NCBI RefSeq assembly: GCF_003666605.1
Contig: NZ_RCIV01000014.1
Span: 1-61,543 of the forward strand
Source: Propionibacterium australiense
GTDB taxonomy: Bacteria; Actinomycetota; Actinomycetes; Propionibacteriales; Propionibacteriaceae
Direction of reading: 5' to 3'
Length of the DNA stretch: 61,543 nucleotides
Part shown: positions 43,646 through 52,572 of the stretch, piece by piece
How positions within the stretch are numbered: position 1 is the first letter of the stretch
Layout: every line of letters begins with the position of its first letter
The notes under the pieces: generated by a model
What the model saw: the letters and a program-made list of their open reading frames with translations, nothing else
Told to the model about the DNA's origin: nothing
The model's database searches: none
Made by a program: the position numbers and the translations under genes

Positions 43646-45866
43646 GTGCTCGGGTCCGCTGCGCACCGGAGCCCCGGTCGTCGTTCTGCTGGCCGTCATC
43701 GTCGCCGTCGGTGCCGGACCCGCTCTGGCCCCGCACTCGATCACCGAACCGCTCGGGGCGCCCTGGGGCGTCGCTCCGGGCGCGCTGCTCGGCACCGATT
43801 CCCTGGGCCGCGACGTGTGGTCCAGGACTCTCGCCGGTGGCGTGCGGCTGGTGCAGGCGAGCATCCCGATCGGGCTCGCCATTACGGCGCTCGGAGCGGT
43901 GCTCGGCCTGCTGGCGACGCGCTCGGCGCGGCTGAGCCGTCTGCTCGGTGTCGTGACGGCTACGACCATGGCCGTTCCGGGCAGTGTCATGGTGCTCTGC
44001 TGCGCGGTGGTGCTGCCCTCGGTTGCGGCTGTCGCGCTCGGGATGCTCTTCCTGGGCGTGCCGTTCTCGGCCCGGATCATCCGTGCCGCAGCGGGCCCCA
44101 TGCTGGACGCCGAGTTCCTTCGGGCGGCGGAACGGCGCGGTGAGGGGCATGGCTACATCGTCGTCGGCGAGCTCCTTCCGGCCCTGTCCGGCACGATCAT
44201 CGCTGACGCCGCGATCCGGGTGCTGGCGGCCCTTCAGCTGCTCGCCGCCCTTCACGTGCTCGGTTTCGGTCCGCCCCCGCCGGCGGCGGACTGGGCGATG
44301 ATGGTCCGCGAGAATCTTCCGGGCGTGACCCTGGCGCCCTGGTCGGTGGCCGCCCCGGCTGCGGCCCTGGCCGGGGTGAGCGTCACCGTGATGCTGTGTC
44401 TCAATGCGCTGTCCCGCTCCCTCGCGCCCAGCGCCGCGGCCCGGGGCGGCCGCACCGGTCGGCTGCCCCGGGGCGGCGCCGTGGCCGATGAGCTGCTGCG
44501 GGTACGCGGACTTCGGCTGGGTCCGGCGTCGGAACCTCTCGTGCGGATCGCCGAACTGACCCTGGCCCCGGGAGAGATCCTCGGCGTGTGCGGCCCCAGC
44601 GGGGCGGGCAAGAGCTCCCTGGCCGAGACGCTCGCCGGCGCGCCACGTCCCGGGCTGGAGCTCTCGGCCGCCGAATTCGTGATCGCCGGGAGAGCCCTGC
44701 CTCGCGGCGAACGCGCCCGGGCACGTCTGCGCCGGCGCCTCATCGGCTGGTCCGAGCAGGACCCGATCCGCACGATCGACGGGCGCCGCACCGTCATCGA
44801 CGTCATCGCCGATGGCCGCAGGCTCGCCGGACGAGTCCCCGGGCTGCTCGAACGCCTAGGCCTGCCGCGGGGGCTGGGCGATAGGCCGGCCAGAGCCCTG
44901 TCCGGCGGGCAGGCCGTCCGGATCTGCCTCGCCAGGGCCCTGGCCGGAGAGCCCGCGATCATCGTCCTCGACGAACCCACCGCCGGCCTCGACCCCGACA
45001 CCATCGGGGTCGTCACCTCGGCGCTGGGCGATTTCGCCGCCACCGGCGGTGGAGCCATCGTCATCAGCCACGACCTGCCATGGCTGGCCACGGTCGCCGA
45101 TCGGGTCATCGAGGTGCGCGAGGGGCTGGCGCGGCCCGTGGAGGGCGCACCGCAGGCAGCCGCCGACACCGGGCGCTCTGCACGGCTCTCTTCTGGCGGT
45201 GAGCGCCTGCTCGGCCACTGGTCCGGCCTGTCCGTGGACGTGGAGGGCCGGCCGAGTCTGCTGCCATGGGACCTGGACCTGCACGCGGGCGAGATCGTCG
45301 CGGTCCTGGCGCCCTCGGGCAGCGGGAAGAGCTCCGTGCTGCGTGCCCTGGGCGGGGACCGGCTGCCATCCCAGGTGCGGGTGGGCGGCGAGGGGCTTCC
45401 CGGCGAGGGCGGGGTGGATCCTGGCCAGACCCAGCTCATGGTCCAGGACAGCGCCACGGCGCTCAACCCGGGCAGGAGCCTGCGTGCCCAGGTCGCCCGG
45501 CAGGCCCGTGTCGTCGCCGGCCTGTCCCGCCGAGACGCGCTGCTGGCTGCCGAGCAGATGCTGGCCCGACTCGGACTGCACGAGCCGGTCATCTCGCGGC
45601 GGCCCGGCGAGTGCTCGGGCGGGGAGCGCCAGCGCGCCGCGCTCGCCCGGGCACTGGTGATCCCGGCCCCCGTGCTTCTGCTCGACGAGCCGACCTCTGC
45701 ACTGGACCCCGCGTCGCGTGCCCGGGTGATGGAACTGCTGAGGGAGCGCGCCCAGGCCGGTCACGGCATCCTCGTCGCCACCCACGACGAGGAGGCCGCC
45801 CGAGCCGCCGACCGTTCGACGAGGCCGCCGCTGGCGCAGGACGCGCAGGACGCCACGGTTCCCTGA
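43635..45866 (+). CDS. Three-domain fusion: DppC permease plus two ABC ATPases
   Basis: A 743-residue polypeptide joining what are normally three proteins. Residues about 1-280 form a DppC/NikC permease (GTDSLGRDVWSRTLAGGVR; EAA loop FLRAAERRGEGHGYIVVGEL). ATPase 1 has Walker A GPSGAGKSS (near 320) and signature LSGGQAVRICLARAL; ATPase 2 has Walker A APSGSGKSS (near 558), signature CSGGERQRAALARAL and Walker B VLLLDEPTSALD. With the separate DppB this makes a complete importer. The ATG at 43635 has AGAGG upstream and overlaps the previous stop. The frame is continuous across all domains, so it is not an assembly join. Confidence 0.9.
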   Translation: MGARCSGPLRTGAPVVVLLAVIVAVGAGPALAPHSITEPLGAPWGVAPGALLGTDSLGRDVWSRTLAGGVRLVQASIPIGLAITALGAVLGLLATRSARLSRLLGVVTATTMAVPGSVMVLCCAVVLPSVAAVALGMLFLGVPFSARIIRAAAGPMLDAEFLRAAERRGEGHGYIVVGELLPALSGTIIADAAIRVLAALQLLAALHVLGFGPPPPAADWAMMVRENLPGVTLAPWSVAAPAAALAGVSVTVMLCLNALSRSLAPSAAARGGRTGRLPRGGAVADELLRVRGLRLGPASEPLVRIAELTLAPGEILGVCGPSGAGKSSLAETLAGAPRPGLELSAAEFVIAGRALPRGERARARLRRRLIGWSEQDPIRTIDGRRTVIDVIADGRRLAGRVPGLLERLGLPRGLGDRPARALSGGQAVRICLARALAGEPAIIVLDEPTAGLDPDTIGVVTSALGDFAATGGGAIVISHDLPWLATVADRVIEVREGLARPVEGAPQAAADTGRSARLSSGGERLLGHWSGLSVDVEGRPSLLPWDLDLHAGEIVAVLAPSGSGKSSVLRALGGDRLPSQVRVGGEGLPGEGGVDPGQTQLMVQDSATALNPGRSLRAQVARQARVVAGLSRRDALLAAEQMLARLGLHEPVISRRPGECSGGERQRAALARALVIPAPVLLLDEPTSALDPASRARVMELLRERAQAGHGILVATHDEEAARAADRSTRPPLAQDAQDATVP

Positions 45867-45871
45867 GCCGG

Positions 45872-45908
45872 GGCCGGTGGGCGTCCTCACTCGGGTGACT
45901 CACCGGCC
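45872..45908. terminator. Hairpin between converging transporter genes
   Basis: GGCCGGTG (45872-45879) pairs with CACCGGCC (45901-45908), spanning the 20-bp gap between the fusion gene and the end of the convergent ABC exporter-type gene. It could act in both directions. There is no U-tract. Confidence 0.4.
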
Positions 45909-47590
45909 TCCTCGGCCCACATCCTCGCGTAGAGCCCGCCGGCGGCGAGCAGCTCGTCGTGGCGGCCCCGCTCGACGATCCTCCCCTGATCGAGGACGAG
46001 GATCTGGTCGGCGGTGCGTGCCAGAGCCAATCTGTGCGTGACGAGGACAACGGTCGTGCTCCCGCGCAGCGCGGCCACCGTCTGCTCCAGCAGCTGCTGG
46101 TGGTGCGCGTCAAGACTGGACGAGGCCTCGTCGAGCAGCAGGACGGGTGCTCGTTTGAGCAGGGCTCGGGCCACGCATACGCGCTGGCGTTCGCCGCCCG
46201 ACACGCCCACGCCCAGCTCCCCGACCGTGGTCGCCATGCCATGGGGGAGCCTCTCGATCATCTCACCCATCCCGGCGCCCGCCATGGCCTCCTTCAGCTC
46301 GGTGTCACTCGCGTCGGGACGGCCGAGCCGGATGTTCTCCTCAAGACTGCCGGCGAAGAGCTCGACGTCCTGGAAGACCATGGCGATCCGTTCATGCACC
46401 TGGGCCGAACCGAGGAGGCGGCAGTCGGCGCCGTCGAGCAGCACCCGGCCCCGGTACGGGTCGAAGAACCGGGCGAGAAGCCGCAGCAGGCTCGTCTTGC
46501 CCGCCCCCGATGACCCGACGACAGCCGTGACACTGCCCGGCGGGGCGGTGAAGCTGACGCCCCGGAGCAGCGGGTGCTCCCGGTCCTCACCCGCCCAGGC
46601 GTCCTCCACGATGATCTCGCCACGAGGGGCGGGGCTGACGGGCGCTGCGGGTTCGGGCAGGGCCGGCAGGGCGAGGAAGCCCCGGAGCTCCGCCGCCGAT
46701 TCGCAGGAGGCCCGGATAGTTGCGGACAGCCCGGCGGCGGCCTGCAGCGTCGAGGCCAGTACCACTGCGGCGAGGACGAACACGGTGACGTCCGCAGTGC
46801 TCCTGGCGCCGGCGCGCAGCAGCCCGGTCCCGCCCACGGTGATGAGCATGAGCTGCACGGACAGGCCGAAGAGCCCGAGCACGCGCAGGACCGAGTCGAC
46901 CTGTTCCTCCATGCGCCCTGTCAGCTCGCCCACCGACTGTTTCACGAGGGAGGCGGCGTGCTCGGCATCGGGCAGCAGGCGCAGGCTTCGCTGGCCGTCC
47001 ACGTACTCGATCACCCGATCGGCCGCCTCGGCCCGGGCGCCGGCCAGCGCGGCGTCCCCTGCGGCGGCGCGCCGGGCGCTCCACCGCTGGACCATGACGA
47101 GTACCGGTGTCCACAGCAGCGCGACGAGTCCGGCGAGCGGATCGAAACGGGCGATGAGAACGATGAGCCCGGCCGGGAGGACGACGGCGCGCAGCGCCGG
47201 GATCAACAGATGGGCGGGGATGCTCATCACCGACATCACCCTCGTCCCGAGCAGATGACTGACCTGGCCATGCCGTCGGGGCCCGAACCAGCCCAGCGGC
47301 AACCGCAGCAGCTGGGCGGCCAGTGAGTCGTGCAGGGCGGCCGACATGCCGTATCCGCAGTCGCGCCCGGCGGCCACGGCGACGGCGCACAGTACCGCCC
47401 AGCCGGCGGCGGTGATGCTCAGGCGGGCCGCAACAAGGCTGGCCGGCCGATCGGCGACGAGGGCCCCGGCCAGGGAACCGACGTCGGCGACCAGGGCCAC
47501 CTCGGCGAGGGCGGCGAGCACGGCCGCGGCGATGCACACCACCAGACGAATCCTGGTGCGGGTTCCCAGGATCCTCCACAGCCCGGTCAC
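45887..47590 (-). CDS. ABC half-transporter (YbtPQ/IrtAB-like), second of pair
   Basis: A 567-residue half-transporter with an N-terminal six-helix type IV (exporter-fold) membrane domain and a C-terminal ATPase: Walker A GSSGAGKTS, signature VSGGERQRVCVARALL, Walker B VLLLDEASSSLD and switch His in THRLALA. Pairs of this kind (YbtP/YbtQ, IrtA/IrtB) import siderophores despite the exporter fold; CydDC-like or drug export are alternatives. Its start overlaps the stop of the upstream half-transporter by four bases, so the two make a heterodimer. Confidence 0.85.
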   Translation of the reverse strand: MTGLWRILGTRTRIRLVVCIAAAVLAALAEVALVADVGSLAGALVADRPASLVAARLSITAAGWAVLCAVAVAAGRDCGYGMSAALHDSLAAQLLRLPLGWFGPRRHGQVSHLLGTRVMSVMSIPAHLLIPALRAVVLPAGLIVLIARFDPLAGLVALLWTPVLVMVQRWSARRAAAGDAALAGARAEAADRVIEYVDGQRSLRLLPDAEHAASLVKQSVGELTGRMEEQVDSVLRVLGLFGLSVQLMLITVGGTGLLRAGARSTADVTVFVLAAVVLASTLQAAAGLSATIRASCESAAELRGFLALPALPEPAAPVSPAPRGEIIVEDAWAGEDREHPLLRGVSFTAPPGSVTAVVGSSGAGKTSLLRLLARFFDPYRGRVLLDGADCRLLGSAQVHERIAMVFQDVELFAGSLEENIRLGRPDASDTELKEAMAGAGMGEMIERLPHGMATTVGELGVGVSGGERQRVCVARALLKRAPVLLLDEASSSLDAHHQQLLEQTVAALRGSTTVVLVTHRLALARTADQILVLDQGRIVERGRHDELLAAGGLYARMWAEEAGESPE

Positions 47591-49290
47591 GAGTCACCTC
47601 CCGCCTCTCCGGCCGTGAGCAGGGCGGCGAACCGTCCACCACTGGCCAGCAGCTCCTGCGCCGATCCGGCTTCCACGACCCTGCCGTGGTCCATGACGAG
47701 CACCAGGTCCGCGTCCAGTGCCACGGAGGGCCTGTGATCGGCCCGGACCACGGTGCAGCGGCCTCGCAGCGCGGCCAGCGCCCGGTCCATGAGATGCGCC
47801 GAGACGGTGTCGACGGCGGAGGCCGGTTCGTCCAGCAGGAGCAGGGAGGGCCTGGCGACCAGGCAGCGGGCCAGGCACAGCCGCTGACGCTCACCGCCCG
47901 ACAGGACGACGCCCTGTCCGAGGACCGTCCGGTAGCCCTGCGGCAGGGCGCTGATCCGTTCATCGATCCCGGCGAGCACGGCCGCCCGCCGGCAGTCCTG
48001 CTCGTCCGCGTCGGGGCGAGCCAGGCGCAGATTGTCGAGCACACTGGCCCGCAGCAGGAACGGTCGCTGCCACAGCGCGGACACCACCGCGTGAGGGCTG
48101 CGGTGCACCGAGCCGCTGGACGGCTCACCAAGCCCGGCGATGACCTCCAGCAGAGTGGACTTGCCGGCGCCGCTGTGGCCGAGGAGCACGGTGAGTCCGC
48201 CCGCGGGGAGCACTGCGCTGACCCTTTCCAGGCCGACTGTTGAGCCATAGCGCAGGCTGACCTCGTCGAGGACGAGCCCGCATGCCTGGTCTTCGCCGAA
48301 GGGTTCAGGCGTGGCGGGAACGCTCACCGGTTCGTCGTCGGCCTCCGCGATGAGGGCGTCGATACGCTCCGCCGCCGCGACGGCCCCGGCCAGATCCTGC
48401 AGGGCGAAGGCGAGCGATTCGACGGGGCTGAGCAGCAGAGGCAGGACGACCGCGATGGTGACCAGGCCGGCGAATTCGAGGCGGCCCGAGCCGCCGAGCA
48501 ACGCCAGGACCGCCCAGACCGGGGGAGCCGAGAGCAGGATCTGCTGGGCGACCATGGTCGGGGTCACCGTCCTGGCCCAGCCCGCGACGAAGGAGGCGTA
48601 GTCCGCAGCGGCCGAGCGGAAACGGGACAGGCCGCGCTCTGTGCCGCCGAAGACCTTGAGCGGGGCGATGCCCTGCACGAATTCGACGGCGGCCCGGTCG
48701 ACCCGCTCGCACGCCTCGTCGTAGCGCCTCATCTGCTCGGGCATCGCCCGCCGTTGGCTGCGGGCCAGCCCGAGGCCGATCATCGCGGGCACGAGAGCCA
48801 CGAGGGTGGGGAGCGGTGCGATCACAAGGAGCAGGGCCAGCCCGATGACGGTCTGGACCAGGGCACTGACGAGATCGCCCAGCGCGTGGGCGGTGAGATG
48901 GTGCAGGGCATCGACGTCCTCGGTGACCATGCGCTTGACGGCAACGCTGCCGTGCTCGTCGACCCACGACAGGGGCTTGGCTCGGATCCGATCGACGGCC
49001 CGCTCGCGGAGCAGGCGCTGCAGAAGATTGTCGGCGCGATGCGCCCAGTATCCACCGCGCCAGCGGCCGAGCCAGGACAGCCCGGCGGAGCCCGCCGCTG
49101 CAGCGAGCCAGAATCCCCACCAGGCGGCAGATCGGCTGCCAGCGCCGGTGATCTGGGCGAGGGCACCGGCAGCGAGGAAACCAAGTCCCAACCTGGCTGC
49201 GGCGCCCACGGTCTCGAAGATCGCAGCGCGGACCAGGTGCGCGCGAACTGGCCGCATCACTCGTAGCAGGAGGCTGATTTCGGACATCAT
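47587..49290 (-). CDS. ABC half-transporter (YbtPQ/IrtAB-like), first of pair
   Basis: A half-transporter of about 567 residues, with membrane domain first (VRAAIFETVGAAARLGLGF) and ATPase after (Walker A GHSGAGKST, signature LSGGERQRLCLARCL, Walker B LLLLDEPASAVD). Where the H-loop His is expected the sequence is ADHRPSVA. The frame is open to 49341, but that start lies inside the Fur-like box, so I place it at the ATG pair 49290/49287, which has a poor ribosome-binding site. It is divergent from the MFS gene and shares the iron-type control region with it. Confidence 0.83.
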   Translation of the reverse strand: MMSEISLLLRVMRPVRAHLVRAAIFETVGAAARLGLGFLAAGALAQITGAGSRSAAWWGFWLAAAAGSAGLSWLGRWRGGYWAHRADNLLQRLLRERAVDRIRAKPLSWVDEHGSVAVKRMVTEDVDALHHLTAHALGDLVSALVQTVIGLALLLVIAPLPTLVALVPAMIGLGLARSQRRAMPEQMRRYDEACERVDRAAVEFVQGIAPLKVFGGTERGLSRFRSAAADYASFVAGWARTVTPTMVAQQILLSAPPVWAVLALLGGSGRLEFAGLVTIAVVLPLLLSPVESLAFALQDLAGAVAAAERIDALIAEADDEPVSVPATPEPFGEDQACGLVLDEVSLRYGSTVGLERVSAVLPAGGLTVLLGHSGAGKSTLLEVIAGLGEPSSGSVHRSPHAVVSALWQRPFLLRASVLDNLRLARPDADEQDCRRAAVLAGIDERISALPQGYRTVLGQGVVLSGGERQRLCLARCLVARPSLLLLDEPASAVDTVSAHLMDRALAALRGRCTVVRADHRPSVALDADLVLVMDHGRVVEAGSAQELLASGGRFAALLTAGEAGGDS

Positions 49291-49333
49291 CACCGTGGGA
49301 TCGTTCGGGGAGGTGGCGAACAGGATTGTTGTT

Positions 49334-49352
49334 GATAACAATAATCATTATG
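49334..49352. promoter_or_regulatory. Fur-like box in the divergent ABC/MFS promoter region
   Basis: GATAACAATAATCATTATG matches the 19-bp Fur consensus at 16 positions. It lies between the divergent half-transporter and MFS genes and can control both. With the box at 40841 it frames the entire cassette. A Zur or other Fur-family protein could be the binder. Confidence 0.65.
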
Positions 49353-49459
49353 AACATAGGGTGTGGATAGCCCCGGCGGGCCTTCACCGGTGAGGGAAAT
49401 CAGGTCGCCGGCCATACGGCAGGCAGCGGGTTTCACGGACGCAGCAGGAGGAACTACTG

Positions 49460-50785
49460 GTGACAGATGGCGAAGCAGGCCGCAAAGGGCGGACCGTGCC
49501 CGACAGCAGATCGACCAGGACTGCGGAGAGTCCCTCGTTTGCCAGCGGTGACGTCCAGGTCGGTGTCGTTGCGTTTCGGTGTCAACGGCCGATCCAGGTG
49601 GTGCTGTGGATCGTCTTCCTGGTCTACCTGGGGCAGATGTCACTGAACCCGGTCATCGCTCCGCTGGCCCGCGAGGTGGGTCTGGCCGAGTGGCAGATCG
49701 GTGTGACGATCAGTGTCGCCGCGGTCATGGTCGTGCTGTGCAGCCAGTTCTGGGGCAGGCGTTCCCAGTCCTGGGGCAGCGGCAGGGTGCTGGGCATCGC
49801 GATGACGCTGGCTGCCCTGGCGATGGTCGCCTTCACCTTGGTCTCCTGGGCCGGCATGCGGGGAACCCTCCCCGGCGGCGTCCTCTTCGCGCTCTTCGTC
49901 GTGCTGCGGGGCGTGTGCTACGGAACCGCCATCTCGGCGGTGCTGCCGACGGCGCAGGCCCATATCGCCGCCGTGACGGCCCAGGGCCCGGAGAGGGTGC
50001 GGGGGATGGCCGGTGTCGGGGCCGCCCAGAGCACTGCGATGGTGCTCGGCTCGGCCGTCGGCGGCTTATTGGCCGGGATCGGGCTGCTGCTGCCCATCGC
50101 CCTCGTACCCGTCGAGCTGATGATCGGCCTGCTGCTCGTGGCGTGGCGCCTGCGGCGGAGATCCCATGCGCAACTCATTGCGGCTCCGGCACGCATCTCC
50201 GCGCGGGACGCGCGGGTCTGGCCGTTCCTGGTGGCCGGCTTCGGCATGTTCACCGCGTTCGGCTTCGTCCAGGTGATCGCGGGATTCCTCGTGCAGGACC
50301 GGCTGGGCCTGGATGCCTCGCGTACCGGGGTGGTCACCGGTGTCGTCCTGTTGTCCGCGGGCCTGGGCATGATCGTCTCCCAGAGTGTCATCGTGCCGCG
50401 CAGCAGATGGCTCCCGGTCAGGCTGCTGCGCGTGGGGACGCTGATCGCCGCAGTCGGTTTCGCTCTCATGGCGGCTGCCGGTGCGTTGTGGCTGCTCGTC
50501 GTCGCCGTATCCCTCATCGGGATCGGACTGGGCATCGCCACCCCGGGTTACACCTCCGGCCCCTCGATGCTCGTGGGACGCGAGGAACAGGGCGGGCTCG
50601 CCGGGCTGCTCGGAGCGGTCAGCGGGCTCTCCTATGTCCTCTCGCCCACCGCGAGCACGGTCCTGTACGGAATCTCCTGGCTGCTCCCGGTCCTTGCGGG
50701 TGCGGCGATGATGGCTGCGGTCTGGCTATTCCTGCTCGCCCATCCCAGGTTTCGTGAACAGGTGCGGGCCGTGCCACTGGCCTGA
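49460..50785 (+). CDS. MFS permease, YbtX/CntE-like by context
   Basis: A 441-residue major facilitator with about 12 helices after a hydrophilic N-terminal stretch of 45 residues (WIVFLVYLGQMSLNPVIAPL begins the first helix; SQFWGRRSQSWGSGRVLG is the MFS loop motif). The start is GTG with AGGAGG upstream. It is divergent from the ABC pair and shares its Fur-like box. In yersiniabactin and staphylopine loci an MFS protein (YbtX, CntE) accompanies the ABC genes, so metallophore export or import is plausible here. Confidence 0.82.
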   Translation: MTDGEAGRKGRTVPDSRSTRTAESPSFASGDVQVGVVAFRCQRPIQVVLWIVFLVYLGQMSLNPVIAPLAREVGLAEWQIGVTISVAAVMVVLCSQFWGRRSQSWGSGRVLGIAMTLAALAMVAFTLVSWAGMRGTLPGGVLFALFVVLRGVCYGTAISAVLPTAQAHIAAVTAQGPERVRGMAGVGAAQSTAMVLGSAVGGLLAGIGLLLPIALVPVELMIGLLLVAWRLRRRSHAQLIAAPARISARDARVWPFLVAGFGMFTAFGFVQVIAGFLVQDRLGLDASRTGVVTGVVLLSAGLGMIVSQSVIVPRSRWLPVRLLRVGTLIAAVGFALMAAAGALWLLVVAVSLIGIGLGIATPGYTSGPSMLVGREEQGGLAGLLGAVSGLSYVLSPTASTVLYGISWLLPVLAGAAMMAAVWLFLLAHPRFREQVRAVPLA

Positions 50786-50856
50786 GTTCCCGCCGAGCGG
50801 GGACCTGCCGCGGCGGCCCGGTGGAAACGGGGTCGCGCTGAGGGGACGATGGGCAT

Positions 50857-51651
50857 ATGAGGTTCGAGTATTACGTGGTCGACGCGTTCGCCGAACGCCG
50901 GTTCGGGGGCAACCCGGCGGGGGTGTGCGTGCTCGACGAGTGGATCGACGACGAGGTGATGCAGGCCGTCGCAGCCGAGAACCGGCTCTCGGAGACGGCG
51001 TTCGTCGTGCGGCAACCCGACGGCGGCTACGAGCTGCGCTGGTTCACCCCCAGCTGCGAGATCGACCTGTGCGGGCACGCCACCTTCGGTGCCGCACATG
51101 TGCTCTTCGGGTTCCACGAGCAGGAGGCGGAACGCATCGACTTCCACGCCACGATGAAGGGCTACGAACTCTGCTGCGAGCGGGACGGCGACATGGTGCG
51201 GATGACGTTTCCCCGCATCGTACCCTCGCCCTTCTCCTGCGAGGACGACATCGAGGCCGCGCTGGGCGCGAGACCGGATCAGGTACTGGCGACCGAGCGC
51301 GATCTCATCTGCGTGTTCGGCGACGAAGAGGCCGTGCGGGCCATGCGGCCACGCTTCGAGCTGGTCGCCGGCCTCTCGCACGGACTCTCCGTGTACGTGA
51401 CCGCGCCCGCAGCCGACTACGACTACGTCGCCCGCGCCTTCTGGCCGAAGATCGGCATCGACGAGGACCCGGTGTGCGGGTCGATGCAGTCCGCCCTCGT
51501 GCCCTACTGGTCCCAGCGTCTCGGCACCAGAGAGCTCGTGTGCTTCGAACCGTCCGAGCGCGAGGGCACCGTGTGGTGCCGGGACCTCGAAGACGCGGTG
51601 AGCATCTCCGGACACGGCAGGCTCTACCTGCGCGGCGAGATCGAGGTGTAG
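50857..51651 (+). CDS. PhzF-family isomerase-like protein
   Basis: A 264-residue protein of the PhzF/diaminopimelate-epimerase-like fold. The motif set is FGGNPAGVCVLDEW, the acidic catalytic residue Glu46 in RLSETAFVV, LCGHATFGAAHVL and IDEDPVCGSMQSALVPYW. PhzF itself isomerises trans-2,3-dihydro-3-hydroxyanthranilate in phenazine synthesis; there are no other phenazine genes, so the substrate is unknown. It is followed by the acetyltransferase gene 132 bp later on the same strand. Confidence 0.9.
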   Translation: MRFEYYVVDAFAERRFGGNPAGVCVLDEWIDDEVMQAVAAENRLSETAFVVRQPDGGYELRWFTPSCEIDLCGHATFGAAHVLFGFHEQEAERIDFHATMKGYELCCERDGDMVRMTFPRIVPSPFSCEDDIEAALGARPDQVLATERDLICVFGDEEAVRAMRPRFELVAGLSHGLSVYVTAPAADYDYVARAFWPKIGIDEDPVCGSMQSALVPYWSQRLGTRELVCFEPSEREGTVWCRDLEDAVSISGHGRLYLRGEIEV

Positions 51652-51783
51652 GGGCCGCCCGCCACCGGCCCCCGACGCGGTGAACAAGGACGTGGCAGGG
51701 CCCGGTTTCGCGCTGCGCCGCCGCGAGGTCTTCTGGCCAGAGGGCCGGCCGCCCTAACATGAGGAGGGAGGGGAGGAGTCGTC

Positions 51784-52437
51784 ATGGACGAGCGCGTCGA
51801 CATCGAAACGAAGTACCACGGCATGCTGAATTCCGGCGAGCTCTACGACGGTGCCAACAGGGAACTCACCGCCCACCAGCACACGCTCACGGAGAAGCTC
51901 AACGAGTTCAACGCCACGCGCGACACCCCCGAGGGGCTGGCCGAGCGCGACCGGCTGCTGCGCGAGATGCTCGGCACCCACGGCGAGGGCCTGCGCCTCA
52001 GCCCGCCGGTCACGGCCAGTTACGGGCTGCGCCACGTGCACGTCGGGAGGAACGTCGTCATCGGCCCCAACGCGAGCATCATCGACGACGCCGACGTCGT
52101 CATCGGCGATGACGTGGTGATCGGCCCGAACGTCACCATCACCACGACGGAGTACCCCGTCTCGCCGCGACTGCGGCGCCACGGACTGCAGTTCAACAAG
52201 CCCGTGCGCATCGGTGACAACGTGCTGGTCTGCGCGGGGGCCGTCATCCAGGCGGGCGTGACCGTGGGCGAGAACTCCATCGTCCGCGCCGGGGGCGTGG
52301 TGATCCGTGACGTGCCGGCCGACTCCATCGTCGGGGGAGTGCCCGCCCGCGTCCTGCGCCGGATCGACGAGGTGGAGGACCGCTTCTACGACCACGGCAG
52401 ACCCATCCCGCAGGAGATCCTCGACAAGTACCAGTGA
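51784..52437 (+). CDS. Maltose/galactoside O-acetyltransferase-like protein with altered active site
   Basis: A 217-residue protein with an N-terminal Mac-type region (KYHGMLNSGELYDGANRELT) and a left-handed beta-helix of hexapeptide repeats (VVIGPNVTITTTEYPVSPRL; VVIRDVPADSIVGGVPARVL). In LacA and Maa the catalytic His lies in a GHP motif; here the site reads TEYP, with Tyr124 in place of His (codon TAC). The acetyl-CoA-site motif NVWIG is DNVLVCAG here. Catalysis is therefore doubtful, though the fold is intact. GGAGGAG precedes the ATG. Confidence 0.85.
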   Translation: MDERVDIETKYHGMLNSGELYDGANRELTAHQHTLTEKLNEFNATRDTPEGLAERDRLLREMLGTHGEGLRLSPPVTASYGLRHVHVGRNVVIGPNASIIDDADVVIGDDVVIGPNVTITTTEYPVSPRLRRHGLQFNKPVRIGDNVLVCAGAVIQAGVTVGENSIVRAGGVVIRDVPADSIVGGVPARVLRRIDEVEDRFYDHGRPIPQEILDKYQ

Positions 52438-52572
52438 GGGCCGCGGCACGCGGTGCCCCTCGTGGGGCCGCCACACACAGCCGTCGCAAGGCTGAGCCTG
52501 TGCTCCTCGCCAGGGGCGCGTGAACAATGGGCCTGGTCAACGACTGCACTCACCATGCACAGGAGTCGCCCG

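Noticed and set aside
47587-49341. Start of the first ABC half-transporter at 49341
   Set aside because: That codon lies within the Fur-like operator/promoter region, so the downstream ATG pair at 49290/49287 is more plausible.
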